Below are positions 20,001-34,556 of a stretch of 64,000 nucleotides of DNA, in pieces. Position 1 is the first letter of the stretch, and each line of letters opens with the position of its first letter. Below the pieces are notes generated by a model. That model did not search any database, was not told the origin of the DNA, and worked only from the letters and a program-made list of their open reading frames with translations. This DNA comes from Heliocidaris tuberculata (taxonomy: Eukaryota > Echinodermata > Echinoidea > Camarodonta > Echinometridae). The DNA lies in assembly GCA_025618425.1 (NCBI GenBank), contig CM046832.1:72033196-72097195 (forward strand). Direction: 5' to 3'. Made by a program: the position numbers and the translations under genes.

Positions 20001-22980
20001 CGGCATTTATTCCACAAGTTTGTTCGTCTTTGAAATAATATGTTCGTCTCTTAATATATTTGTCTTTGACATATTATATGCTTCTTCTCCAATGGGCACG
20101 AGATGGCGCTTTACCACTTTCGAACATATGCGCGCGCGCGCGACTCCCCCCCGGCCGGCCGCGCCGGAGCTAGCTAGCTACATGTAGCTAGGGCAAAGAC
20201 TTTTAATAGTATCAAGACAGATTACTCTCACCTACTTCCGTAGTACATTCGGCAAGCGTAAATTGCTGTGTTAAAAAAGACTCGGAAAAATACGTTCGCC
20301 ATAGGTATAACACGTGAAAAGATGTCTCCTTTTTTCTTGATATTTCATATCTTACTCTTTTTCAAGTCTGATTTTTGAACGAGAGGAAGGATGGATAGTT
20401 CAAAAAAAAAAACATTTCTTGAACCTTTACTTTCAATAAATGCCACTATAAATCTTAGGGATCATCCTGCTTTTTGACAAAGTCGTCTGCCATAGGGTTA
20501 ACACGTAAAAACAGGGATTTTAAGAATGATTATAGTTCCCCTATTATTACCTTGAATTTATTGTAAATGTGGCTTGCATGTAATTTGAGACTCTGAAATA
20601 GCTTAATGAAGGCTCAAAAAGTGGAAGAGACCCCACATAAATCCCCGGAAATATGCATACTTTTGGCCTTCCAACTGCCATAGGTTAACACGCAAAAACA
20701 GGGATTTTGATATAATTTTAATTCCCCTAGTATTTATTTGAAATTATGAAAAATGTGATTTACATGAAATTTCAAGCTCTGAATAGGTAAGGTAAAGACT
20801 CAACTAGTCGAATAGACCCCCAATAAATCCCCGGGAATATGCATGCTTTTGACCCAAAAAGGGTCTCGCCTGCCATAGGTTTACACGCGAAAACAAGGAA
20901 TTTTGTGATGATTATAATTCCCATAGTATTAAATTGAAAATATGAAAAATGTGATTTACATGAAATTTCAAACTCTAAAAATGTATAATTAAGGCTCGAT
21001 GAGTCCAATAGGTCCCGCATCAATCCCCGGGAATATGCATGCTTTTGACAAAAACGTGAAACCGTTTGTTGTTATTGATGACGTAATATGGGCGTGTATA
21101 TCGATCACGTGAGTTCGACGACATCCAATGAGATCATGCGCTAGCAGACGTCCGCAGCAATTGCAGCAGACCCAGCGGGTAAGAAGAAACGCTAACTAAA
21201 ATCCAGTTCACTATCATATTTCTTATGGATCAGAGGCAAAATTCAGTGTGCCAAATTTATAAATTCCTAATGTTATATCACTGAATAACGGCAAGACAAA
21301 TGGCTGTCGTTAGATCATGCAAGCGGAATAGCTGAGCCGAATAGCGACCGACACGGTGGCTCCTTGGGCTGGCTCTAGCCCTAGCTAGGCCAGGGTCTAT
21401 CCTTCTGCAGTCCCGATGGAGGTGATGGCGTTACTGATGGAACTCTGTTTGCCAAGGGTGTTCTCCTCAAGTGGCTCATAAAAGTTTTTGCTTGCTGATC
21501 GTCATTTAGTTTGGGTTCAGCCAACGAGAGCGACAATTTCGTCGGGGGGGGGGGGGGGGATGAGGTAGGGGCACTATAGCGTAACCGGGGGGGGGGGGGG
21601 CTGGCAGGGGGTAGAATGCCCTTGACAACTATTGACAACAAAAAAATGTGCTTCCTTTTAGAACTGATAACATTTTCCCCCCTTTTGCTTGTCAGAGAAT
21701 TTTGGACGGAAAACAGACCTTAAAATAATTATGTGATAACCCCCTTTTTTTCCATGTAAGAGAATTATGGAGGAAAAACTGGAACCCATTAAATTCCCCT
21801 GCTCCCCCCCCCCCCCCCGTTACAAAATCCTGGATATGCCACTTTTTGTCCTCATTCCATTGGAGTCATTTTTACAGATCGGTTGTCAGAAAGAATAAGC
21901 GAGTATGAGAAAATGAAAGCCTGTCAGAGGGGGAAGGAAGGGAGAGAGAGAGAGAGACAAAGAGGCTCGGTGGGGGGGGGGGGGGGGGGCGGCAAAAGGA
22001 ACTTTGGGATATGCCTACAAAGACAGAATAGAGTTATGAGTGGATCTATTTTTGAAAGACTTTAAAACTAATACTATAGCGGGGTTTGCTATACAGGTGC
22101 CGACTGCGCCGAGGTTGAGTTAGAGCAAGAGCAGAGAGCAGCGCCATCTCGTGCCCATTGGAGAAGAAGAATATAATGTTTCAAAGACGAATATATTAAA
22201 AGACGAACATATTTCAAAGACGAACAAACCTGCTGTGGAATAAATGCCGCACATGCAGAGTCGCACAGATCAAGGGCTCTGGAGTCGAATAGATACGACG
22301 AATATTGTCAAGGACGAACAAAAAGACATCTAAATGATAAAGGATGAATATAATTTCAAGACGAAAATATCGAAATAGGTGAATATAATTAATGATGAAA
22401 ACATTCAAAAGATAAATGGATTAAAAAGACGAAAATATTGAAAAGATGAATATATGAAATACAGGAATATAATTTAAAGATAAAAGTATTGAAGAGATGA
22501 ATAGATTAAAATGACAAAAATATTTAAAAGCTGAATATATAAAAAAGATAAATATAATGAAAAGACGAAAATATTGAAGAGATGAATATAATGAAAAAGA
22601 CGAAAATATTGAAGAGATGAATAGATTAAAATGACGAAAATATTGAAAAGCTGAATATATTTTTATAGAGATAAATATAAACAACTTCAAAAGATGAATA
22701 TATTTCTTCAGAGATAAATACAAGAGACGAATATATTAGAGACGAATATATATTAGAGATGAATATAAATGCAAGAGACGAATATACTCCCCTTTGGCCT
22801 GCCATAAGGGACCCCCCATCATACATCTAACTACCATAACGTAATTCCCTCCCCCGCCCCCCCCCCCCGGGGGGGCACTCAGTATATAGATTCTAGACTA
22901 TTGTGCGGTGGGTACCTGTGCCTCCGAGAAGACCCCAATTTTTACACTCAATTTTCCGTTCCAAAGCATACCAAGCACCG

Positions 22981-23020
<40 letters not shown>

Positions 23021-26000
23021 CATTCCGTCGTTCCGGCCGTTCTGGCCCGCCCCGACCCGTTTCGAAGAATATCGTTTTTGGTGAAAAGTTGAAAACGAGT
23101 TTCATTCCAGGTGCTTTCAAGGTGCTTTTAAGCACCCGTTCACATCATCAGCCTGCATCTGCATTGAATGAATTTTGCTTCGAGCAACTACCCAGTAGAC
23201 TACAAGCGACTGTCCCCCCTTTTTATTGGGAGCGGAAGGGGGGGGGGGGGGGTGGGTCTGTCTTACAGGGCAACTATTAGATGTGTTGTGCCAAAGGTGG
23301 GTTTTTGTTTATTTTATTTTTAGGGGAAGTGCATACGGGCAGTTCCACATGGACGCCCGGGGGGGGGGGGCATGTTTCATTGAGACATGTACATCATCCG
23401 CGTACACGAAAACGGATAAAAAGGGTACTTTTTCAGCATTAGGCGTAACCAGGGTTACGCGTTTAGGGTATCAAAAACAGCAAAAATCAAGAAAAAGGGT
23501 ATCAAAATCAGAGTTAATAAGAAGAAGATCCGCAGAAATCGCCGTTTAAGGATATAAAAATCAGAGATGTTAGACGGGTTTCCCTGAGTTAGTGTATCAA
23601 AACCACTCCTGCTGCAATCCCCGTTTAGGGTGCTTTTCAGAAAGTGATTTACGCGGATGATACAGGTCTCATTGAGACATCCCCCCCCCCCCCCCTGCAC
23701 GGACGGTAACTGGATTACATGACTTTCTGTGCTCTACTTTTGCATGGAATGGTTTAGCGTTTTCTCTGGCTGATACAATACAAGTGATTGTGGGGTCAGG
23801 TAATAAACTTGCTGTCATAATTATGCAAATTTGAAAATACACTTTGTGCACATTAAAAAAAAAAACACGATAACTCTCGGTAACATAATTACTCAAAGGA
23901 AGTGGCATATTCTATGTTTCACCTTGAGATTTTTTCTTCATTGACGAGAATGTTCCAAAAGATTGTGTTTTGCCTTTTATGGAAACGTTTTCTGAAACGA
24001 AAATGTCTTATCTTATATAATGGACGGGTTATTTTTTCCAAAATATTGTGTGGAGGTTTCCAATGTGCCCCCCCCCCCTCCGTGTTGCTGCGTTGTAAAA
24101 AGAAAATAAAGAAAATTGTGTTTAAACATGACTAATTTCATTTACACATGTAATTCAGGTGGAGAGAAGAGTAAACTCGATCGCCTCACGCTAGATGACT
24201 CGAAAGGAGAATGGAACCACTTGCCAAAAGGATTATTTCTTTCGGTGAGTACCTACCTAGGGCATAACATGGGTCCATCCATTGAGGGAGCATGAGCATG
24301 CCTGGAGGGGGAGGGGGGGGGGGCGGTTTTACCAGGTGAATGGAATACAAATTAGCACGGCAGATCAGGCATAGGGTGAGGGTCATGTTATGTCGTTTTC
24401 TCGTCTTTTTTTTTCAAATGAAACCCAATCTCCCTCTTCTTTTCTCTCTTAAAAAAAAAGATGTTTATTTTCATTTTATTTGTGTTGTGCGGAGAAACAC
24501 GTGCACTTCTGTAGCTACGCCACTCAGTATCTACAATAGTACATACGCTGACACGCACATATTCACACAAAACATGAATTACAAATATAATGTAAATTCC
24601 CCGCGTGCAAACTGACGAAATCCCAGGCATAGTTGTATAAAAGTGAATCCTTCACTGTGCTTGTCGAGAAAGAGAGCTACAGTGAGAGAGGGGAGGGACA
24701 CGTTTTCTTATTTTTAATTGTTTAAACGTACGGTATTTCTTTTCAATGGAAATAAGTGCTTTCAACGCGGTAATTTTGTCAAAATCGTTTATTCGATTGA
24801 TTAACTGATTGATTTTTATTCGCCAAGCTTCGAACATACAACAAAAGAATAGTCAAAGAAAAACAGATTTAAAAAATGGAATAAGCTTGAGCAGGATAAC
24901 CCACGAAAGCTTGAGAGCTTATTTCTAGTGGGGGTCCTCAAACATACAAATTACTAGATTAAAATTATATTATTTACAGATTGAGAAAATGAAAAAAATT
25001 CGAGATTATATATAATTTCTAAAACAAAGATATATACAAAATTAGAAAATATGAATTCAACTGGCAGAGAAAAGAAAAGTGGTCTGTATTTAGGCTATTT
25101 CAGTCATATACCATGTCATTCGCTTCTCTTCTCTGACTCTTAAAGTGTACCAATCACCTGAAAAAATAATTTATGTACAGCTAGAAAGTATAAAATCAAC
25201 CTCAAAGAACTTTGTCTGCTATTCTATAGGTCAACAGTTAATGAGTACGAAGGAAATAAAGGATAACATAAAATGCTCGCGCGGAACCGAACTCCGAGTT
25301 TGGTTCCGCGCGAGCCTTTATTTTAGCGAGCGCGTACGGGTGCGTCGAGTAGTATACTCACGAGTCGCTTTTTACGCTTATAGAAAGTGTAATTGAAATT
25401 GCAATATCTCTTTATAGAATTAATATTTGAAGCCTATATTTTGAATAAAGTATAACGACATGAAACCTCTAACATACAGAGCAAAATTATTTTGGGTGAT
25501 TGGTACCCTTTTAAGTGATAGGTATTCCCTTAATAATTAAAAAGTTACAGTAAAACCTTATGATGTGTCTTTTATGTAATATTTTTTTTTTTTATAGATC
25601 AGATGTTAAAACTGATGATCAAATATAATGACCTTGTTTTGAAATGAAAATGATTATGATTTTGCCGTCATGGAATGAGCAGTACATCAGATTAAGGGGC
25701 AGGATAAAACAAAGGGGAGGGGGTTATTTTTTTGTTGTGTTTATGTTGATCAACAAGGCTTGTATTAAAAGGCTAGAAGAATAAAATATATTTAGACGGG
25801 GACTTCCCAGGTAGACCAACAGCCCGCTAGACCGACGACCGACGGCCTAAGAGATTGCGAAAGTTGTCAGAAAACCTCTGAAAACGACATGCTACTGGCC
25901 TCGCGGGCCGTCGAGTAACCCGCAACGGGGGAGGGGGGGGGGGGGAGATTTGTCCTCACTGGTATTGTAATAACTAACTATAGTATACATGCCAAAATAA

Positions 26001-29000
26001 AAGACATAACCAAGGAATTTAAGAATAAAAATCATACATTGAAAAACTTATGCATAGAAAATCTGTAACACATCATCTATATTTTTAAAGGAAAAAAACA
26101 AACAAGAAAAAACATGCCTTTATATAAAAAACAAACAAAAAACAAGCAGTGTTTTGAACGTGCCAACCCTGAAAATAATGTAATAATTACTTACCGAAAT
26201 TACTGTCAAATCGTTTGAAGTAGGCATATTGATAAAATCAATGAACCTTAAGCAAATTACAAACTCAGTTGAAAAGATCTGTGGTATAGCAAATAGCGCA
26301 GACTTATAGTTGCTGTAGTTGTTCCAAAGTTGAAAAGGATAAGTACTGAAGTGAGATGTGCCTGCTGACTCCACTTATATTTCTTCAATTTCATTCAGAG
26401 ATGATCGTTCGTGAAGTAATTGATTTGCTTGATCTTTCGAACATTTTGATTCGGTGTGATTTTATTTGACGCCCCGCCCACACACTGTAGTCGTTTCGGG
26501 TAAGGGGCTCGTAAAACGTTCAGCGGATATGGTAACCGAGTTGACATTTGGATAAATCATGCATACATGCGATGGTTGAGGGGCAACGAAAGAATTGTCA
26601 ATATGCAAACCAAGCCCTAAATAAAGCCTCTATTTAAGGGACAAAGCACGTTCCAAACTTGATTGCTTCATGACTCTTCCCCCATCGTTTCAGAATACTT
26701 CGCGCCCGATTCCGGTCGGGAGTCATGAGAAAAAGTAAATAAGGATGGTTTCTGTTCCCATATGTCTGCGTGCTTCCATGCAACGTACATATCACAAGGG
26801 CTGACAGATACATGTCATTCCAAAATTAGATAAAGGTCGCTTGTTACCAAGTCATCACTCTCATGATCTAATAAGCCCTTTTGTGCACATTTATCATCAA
26901 CTGAAATCTACTCAAATGACTGAATAACAAAATCAACATGTACTGGGGTGATGCTTTAAAAAAATCAAGGTGTTGTCGACCTAAAATCCAATATTTGATA
27001 AGAGAAAGCAAACTAAAAGGAAAAATTAAGCTATTAGGACAAGGGAATAAACCAATTTGCCAAACCAAATTATGTATTCGCCAAGGGAAATTTGAATGGA
27101 AGGTATCACTCTTTAGCAGTGGCGTAATGAGCCAAAAAATTTGAGGGGGCTGAGACTGCAGTAAGAATTGAACTATTTTCTAAAGCGTAAGGAACGCAAT
27201 ACATATTACACTCGTATATAAATCCTTTGAATGGGGGCCGGGGTGGGGAACATCCCCGCCCCTCCCACAAATAAGAAGACTTTCCATTTCGCTGTACCAT
27301 TAAAATGTTGCACTTTAAGAGTCCAACGCCCTTGCTAAATTAAAGATTCTATTTTGCGAGGTCGCGTAGCGACGAACCAGAAAATTATACGTTTTGTAGT
27401 TTGAAACATTGCATTTTAGACCACTTTTATGCACACAAGTACCGTAATGATCAAAGTCTGAGCTTAATATCCTCCCTTTTCTTTTTTTCTCTTGCGGGAT
27501 ACTGAAGCAGCTTATATCGTCATTAATCTTTTTGTGACTTTCAATTTCGGGGACAATTTCTCTCTGCCTATGTAATACCTGTTTATAGATTTAAAAAACA
27601 ATTTTTTTTTAGTTTAAGTGTATTAAACCAAGGAGTGGAGCGACAGAGTAAGAGGATTTTTTGTTTTGAATAGTGAAAGTTTGCATTCTAAGCACTTCGG
27701 AGCCTGAGTAGTGTGCTGTAACATTGACTCATTATTTACTACCTTCACTTTCGAAAGAAATTTCACGATAGTGTGTGAGCCTATTGTAAAGGGGCTATAG
27801 TTTGGGTATAAGAGGAAAGTTCCCCTCCTATAATAAGAAAATTGGGATAAACAAATATATCTTGCATGCAAAAGATGGAAGGGGAGATACTAAGAAATTC
27901 AGCCATTTATACGATCTAAAAGACGTACTACTGTAATCAGAAAAACAATTTTTTTTCTAGCCAGGTATATGAAGTGGACATATTTCTTTTTATCTTTCTT
28001 CTTTCTTTCTTCCTTTTTTTCCTCCTTCCTTTTCTTTCTTTCCTTCTTCTTTCTTTACTTTTCTTTTCTAAAAACTTTTCTTTTTTCTTTTTTAGGTCGT
28101 AGAACTTTTTTTTTTTGGGGGGGGGGAGGTGATGCAGCCCCTCCAAGCCCCCCCCCCCCCGACCAGTACGCCAGTGCTCTTTAGTGACGCCCTGATCATC
28201 AATGTACTGTACTTGGTCAAGAACTGCATACACAAACAAACGTATTGCTTCATAACATCTTAATGTACTTTCGCAAAATGTCAGTTCGATAGGGGCCCAT
28301 TTGTGACAATCAATAATTTTTTAATATAGGTTTTCCCGTCCAATTTCGTCAAAATAGCACCCAAATGGTCGATAACAGCACTCAATTTAGAACGAATATG
28401 AATAACGATCAGGATCATCATTCAAATTACAAATAATTTGATTCAATTGGATTTTTTCATCGTGCGATCGCCAACTTTTGTCAAACCGAATTGAAATAAC
28501 ACCACTCAACTTAGAAAATCAGGTGAAGAGCATTCAATTTCGTCTGAAAATGTAAACTGCATGCGTTTAAACATTCAATTCCGTCTACAGGCGAGCATCT
28601 ACATGTATGGAATGTGCGCAATCCTTTTCATCCAAATTATATTTTTGTATTTGTATTGTTTATGTTCATTTGAATAATTTGTGTAAGGAGCGAGTAGCTT
28701 TATAAGAAAAGGCCTATTATTGTCACTTCACTTTATGATCTCGTTGTAAGAGCAACACACAGTACTCTTGGCACGTATATATGAATGTTTCAGTATGGAT
28801 TAAGACATAACCTGAAAAACCCTGTCTTGGGTGGGCGGGGGGGGGGGGGGGGGTGATGGTTTGGGAGAGATGGAATGATAACCCCCATGTGTTCACAAAT
28901 GAATATAACTCTCATTGTGAGAATAGGGGAAGTTTATTGCCCCCCCCCCCCCCCCCCCCCCCCCCCCGCCTTCATAATGCGTATACTGTATGTTGTCCTG

Positions 29001-32000
29001 GCCGTTCTTATTTGAATGCTCTTACTGAATGCAATTTGACGAAGATGAATGTTCTGGAGTTTAAAATTGAACCGTGAGAACAGCAGGCTTACAAAAATCT
29101 CTCGAACTTGAATGACATATAACGCATATGCCCGCTATTTTGACTCAATTGGCCGGGAAAACCTATATTAGTCTACCGTTATGTGGTCCTTTTCGCCATG
29201 CTGCTTACTACACATTTGTACGTTACGGCATTAAATTGACAAAGGGAGCAATGTCCCATTTATGCGCACGTGGGATGATTAGTAACTGGGTGCTTCGAAT
29301 TGGTACGAGTATTGTCTTATTCAGATTTGGCCGTGATCTGTCAAGTTTCATGACCAAGTCCACGTTGTCACGCAACAACTTCAATTCTAGTGAAGGTCTG
29401 TTTAATGAGAAATCTGCGACGACGCATTAAAAACAGGGTGGCAAACTATGACTCAAAGTTGTTGGCAGATCAAATCACTCACAGCGTCTATAATATTCAC
29501 TAATTTTCACTCAATATATTGAACTTTTATTCTACAGCTTCCCATCTAATAAGACAGTGAACTGATGTTCAGTAAACTTGAAATCAGATTTTGTGAATGA
29601 AATGATGTCATACCTTCGTCCAATGAGGTTGCTCCCTATGTGCGCACCTTTTTTGTTTTGTTTTTGTGAGTAGAGTTATTTATATGCAGCAAAAGTTTTC
29701 ATGTCCAATATCTGTCGTCCATATTGTCTTATTTCTCTGAATTTGAAAGGCCTTTTAATTACGAGATAAAATATACAAAGAAATTCAATAAAAGAAAGAT
29801 AAATTCACACGTTAAATGGCCAACACTACTATACACAAAACTACAATTCTAAAAAGGGCCGATTTTCCCCACTTTGTACGTGCATGATTGATTCGGCAAA
29901 TATATTCTTAATATTGTATATTTCAAACGATTTTGTGAGAAATTTATATTTTGTAATAATAATAATTGTATATATGTGGTATTGTGTTTTATTATTCTCA
30001 TGGGGGGGGGGGGGGGGAGTGGTGCTACTTTTACTCTCCTATACAAGAGAATAAAAGTATTAATGCTCAATATGTCTAATAATTGATATTTTTCGAGTGA
30101 ATATGTTTGCTTGCTTATATTAAACTTTTTTTTTTTCAGTGTGTGTGATGTGTGTTTTGAAATAAGTAGCATTTCCGCTCGAGAGAAGATTTTACATGTA
30201 AGTCTATTTTAAGTTAAGAAAAACCAACTGGCATGGGGAAATTGAATGTACATGTATGATCACTTACTCAAATGAAGAAAAAGCTGAAATGAAATATGAA
30301 GAATACAAAACACATTTTCATAAAAATAGATGATAACCCGCTTATTTCATACTTCTCACTGCATGCACGCTGTAGGCTGTACATGTCGTGTACGAATATA
30401 AATATATATTTTTTTTTATTACTGATGCGAAGGTGTGCATGTACGTCTTCTATAGCTCCATGTAACACCCACATTCAATTAAAGATGCAATTTCTGCACC
30501 TTCATGCATTAATTATGCGGTTAATGGGCACTGGGCGCTCAAGATTGTAACTAATGGCCGATCTGGTGCTTGCAGAATTGAAGCGATAAAAATTCAACAC
30601 TTAGCAGTTGTTGACGATGTACAAAATGATAGATGGCAACGGTTTGATGATAGCATGCATGACGTCTTCATATTCTTCAGAATGATATCAAAGATAAGAT
30701 GTCATCGCAAAGACCTTCTTCTTTCCTGACCACGGCATTTGGAGAGAGAGAGAGAGAGAGGGGGGGGGGGGGGAGAAGCCCTGTATAGATGTTTAATTTC
30801 GCGCAGTATAACCTTATCAGCTTTTTCTGGTGCTATTCAGTTTTATAATTTCTTTAGTTCAGAAATAATTTAAAGGCATTTTTTAAATTTCTATAATATA
30901 CTGTGTCTGTATGTGATACAAGGAGGTTTCTTTTCAAAGAGGCTGTGGTCAAAGTTGAAATAAAACATGTTCAAGTCGCTGATGAATATCAGAGATTTTA
31001 ACCTTTATGCCATGCATAATCCATTTTTATTTTCATGATTTATATGCTACACTTATTAAATAAAATCAGGATTTAAAAAAATGTAGGAAATAAAGCCTAT
31101 AGGTTATCACTGACTCCAAAGGGATGTCGGGGGGGGGGGGGGGAGGAGGGGGGTAGTCAAGGGTAGACGTCCGTCCAGACATTACCTCCACCAACGGTGA
31201 TGCTGGGTGCATTATTTTGTCTGTCCCTCCGTCTGTCCATTAGCTAATCTCATCATGATATCTCAATAAAAAATTGAAGATAAACGAACTTGCATTTCAA
31301 TAGCATAAATTAGGCCTACATGAATGGGGCAAATTTAAAACATATGTTAAAATATGACACTTAATTTACCCTCGGAATAATTATCAAGAACAATGCGAGG
31401 CATCAAATTGTAAATGATGTATCACTATTAAACTACATGTAGGACATAAACTTCATCAGATTATATTGTTATAAAGATCGCTTGTCACTTTACATGTATA
31501 TTTTTATTCTCCTTATCGTGATTTTAAATAAAAATGATAACATACAAACACCCAAGTTAGTGCAAGTTCGAAACCCAATCGTATTTTTCTGAGATCGATA
31601 ATTTTTAGTTCACTATTTTGAAATGGTATAAGCCGCCCCCAAAAGTCTTCCCACAAATTCAGCATATCCTTATACGATTTGAATTTGTATCTATACAGCA
31701 TTCTCAGTAGAAGTTATAAATGCACATGATATACAAATAAATGTCTATGAAAATTTCTACATGAATGAATATGCCGATACTGCTTGAGACTTCTTCATTT
31801 ATTACACACACCGGGTCGCGTTCAAAAATTGACGGCGGGAACCCCCAGTGGCGTCCAAAATTGCTCTTTAGGAAGTACATACCCCCGGGGGGGGGGGGGG
31901 GCACTCAGAATATAGTGTGCGGTGGGTATGTGCCGCAGAGAAGACCCCCATTTTTACACTCAAATTTCCGTTCCAAGCATAGCATTATTTTCTTGTTGAG

Positions 32001-32033
32001 AAAAAGAAGAGAGAAAACCGTTCCAAAGCAGCG

Positions 32034-32065
<32 letters not shown>

Positions 32066-34506
32066 TATTCCGTCGTTCCGGCCGTTCTGGCCCGCACCGG
32101 CCCTTTTTGAAGAGTATCATTTTTGGTGAAAAGTTAAAAACGAGTTTCATTCCAGGTGCTTAACTCCTTCGGGCTTTCCCAATTGCTTCCAATCCGGTTC
32201 CAATGTTTTCATGAATTCGTGCTGAGCGCATGAATGCGAATGTGAATACACAGACCATTTTCCATTCGCGCGCATGACACACAGCGTATTTACATTGGAG
32301 CTAATGGGAGCTTATGGGAACCAGTTCCGTAGCATAATATTCATATTGTAATCCAGTTCCTAAGAACCCCCTTTTTCCAAAATGTTAGGAGTTCCGAAGA
32401 CCATCCTTTTCATGATACGCTCGTTCCAAAGCCCCCTTTTTTTGTCTTGCCTGTGGCACATACCACTTTTGGGGTCGAGTGCACTAATTTATAACTAAGT
32501 GGGTAATGGGGTAATATGTTATTTACTTTTATGTAGATATTTGCGTACTATGCTGGGTGGAGATACAAAGAGAAAAGAAATAGAGTACCGAGGTGTGACG
32601 TCATACCGGCCAAGATGTCAAGGTTGCTGGTTCCAAACAAGTTTGTGCTAAACAATGGCGTGGTGATCACACCAGCGCCAAACACTGAAATTGCCCTGCT
32701 CCAGCCCGTTGCTTGAATGATTTCGCGGTGAACCTCATGCGCGGGCTCTGTTGTTTGGAACCAGTATCCTGGACGGCGAGCGAATATGACGTCAGCACTT
32801 CGGTACTCTGTAGCATGTGCTTGCGACTACATTTCATCCAATATCTCTGATTTACGACACCATACCAGCTACGATATCTAAAGTTATTTAAATTGCCTCT
32901 TGATTCTACATACATGTATGTCTACAGGGGAACCTCCCATGAGAGACGTCATTTTACGAGGATGAGGATGTATCAACAATTTGATTGCATTCAGTTTATA
33001 CTGAATGTATAATTTATAAACCATGAGTAATAATTTATAACGAATATGTCAGCATTACTTTAAAAAAAATATTTATCTATTTTTTATCTATTTATTTATT
33101 CATAAATATTTTTTTGGCTAGCTTGTCAAATATTCTGGACACATTGTTGCGCCCATGCATATAATCCTGTAATGTATTCGCCACTGGGATATGGCACGTC
33201 AATTGACTTGGGAGAGATGGGATATTTTCCGGCAGTTCACTGGAGAATAACCAACATAATGGAATGATCATAAAATGTAACCTGTCTTAGATGGCTTGCT
33301 GTAGTCTATGTACATGTATGTGCGTACGTACCGTTGAACGGAACACGGTCATAATTAATACATATTGGGAATATTATATATAAGCATTACTCTACGATAG
33401 TTATCCTCAACTATAGGAATCATCTATGAAAATTGTTTGAGACTAATCATTGATATTGTTCAATTTCCCCTTAATTGCTGTAATTGATCAATAAAATATA
33501 TTGTTACCTGTGCAGTACATGTACATATTCGGATATATTAATAAACGTGAATCCCAAACTTGATTTTTATCACATCTTTGTAATAATTAATTATAAAAGC
33601 AGGGAGAAAGAGAGAATGAGGTAAGGGATGTCGTCATTTTTAATGTCTTTTATAAAACATTTTCTTTAGTGACTGAAAATCATATTATGTTTCCTCTTTG
33701 CTAAAACAATAATATTTTATGATTTTGTCAGTGGACGCCCGCCGTGTATTAGCTGTTGCTAGGTCTGACAAAACTCTGACATGTTTCCCCGAAGCATGAA
33801 TTCAAAGCCATAATGGAAATTAATGGAAATTCCCAAATATTACATGTTATGGATTACTGATATAATGATAAATACATGTAATACGATATTTCAAACATGA
33901 ATTTCTCTGAGAAGGCTTGTGTTTTCTGGATATAGCGCCCTGCTTCTTCAAGCATTTTTCTTCTTTTTTTCTTCCAAAAAATCAACACTGTTCAGCATAC
34001 AATGTATTGTTTACATTCTGAGTTGTACTTTTTAACCTTTGCTGTGTGAAAGCGATCGTGACTTCAGAATTATTTACAATTATTTCCCAGCCTCTGGTGT
34101 ATGTGAATGTAAAGTCATATTACAGTTTTCATAGAATATTGAGACCCCTCAATTTGAAGCTGCGTGTAGCGATTGAAGATGGAAAGAAAAGGTGTCTATG
34201 TAAATTGTTATTTCAACTGCCAGAAAGAGTAAATATTAAAAGAGTTCGATACAAATGTTTCGATTATTTGTTTTGAGTCAATACTAAAGAGAGGATAAGA
34301 TTACATATATGAATTTTATTTGTGATGCTGCGTGACTTTTCCAAAGATCTAAAATACATATTGGTATTTGATAGAGGAAAATCAACACACCAGTGTCTTG
34401 TCAATGTTGACATAATTAAGGGAAAGAATCCAAACAGGTGGGTTATGCAGTGTAAGATTTTGTAATAAATCAAGCATTGAAAAAAGTATAGCTACTTCAG
34501 AGTATA

Positions 34507-34556
<50 letters not shown>

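Larger units (their letters stand above)
19405..22806. mobile_element. TU/foldback-type transposon with ~700-bp terminal repeats
   Basis: The element begins TATGGCAAGCCAAAGGGGA and ends with the inverse, TCCCCTTTGGCCTGCCATA, flanked by a perfect 6-bp duplication AGGGAC (19399-19404 and 22807-22812). The terminal repeats run about 19405-20115 and 22140-22806 and are built from short tandem units around ATATTCGTCT (inverse AGACGAATAT), ending inwardly at GGGCACGAGATGGCGCT. Sea-urchin TU elements and Drosophila FB elements share this build. The 2-kb loop holds a 190-bp tandem array and no recognisable transposase, so the copy is non-autonomous. It lies in intron 1 of the sulfotransferase gene. 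Confidence 0.8.

Noticed and set aside
29128..29430. 100-codon frame in intron 2
   Set aside because: No domain, signal or splice sites; chance frame.
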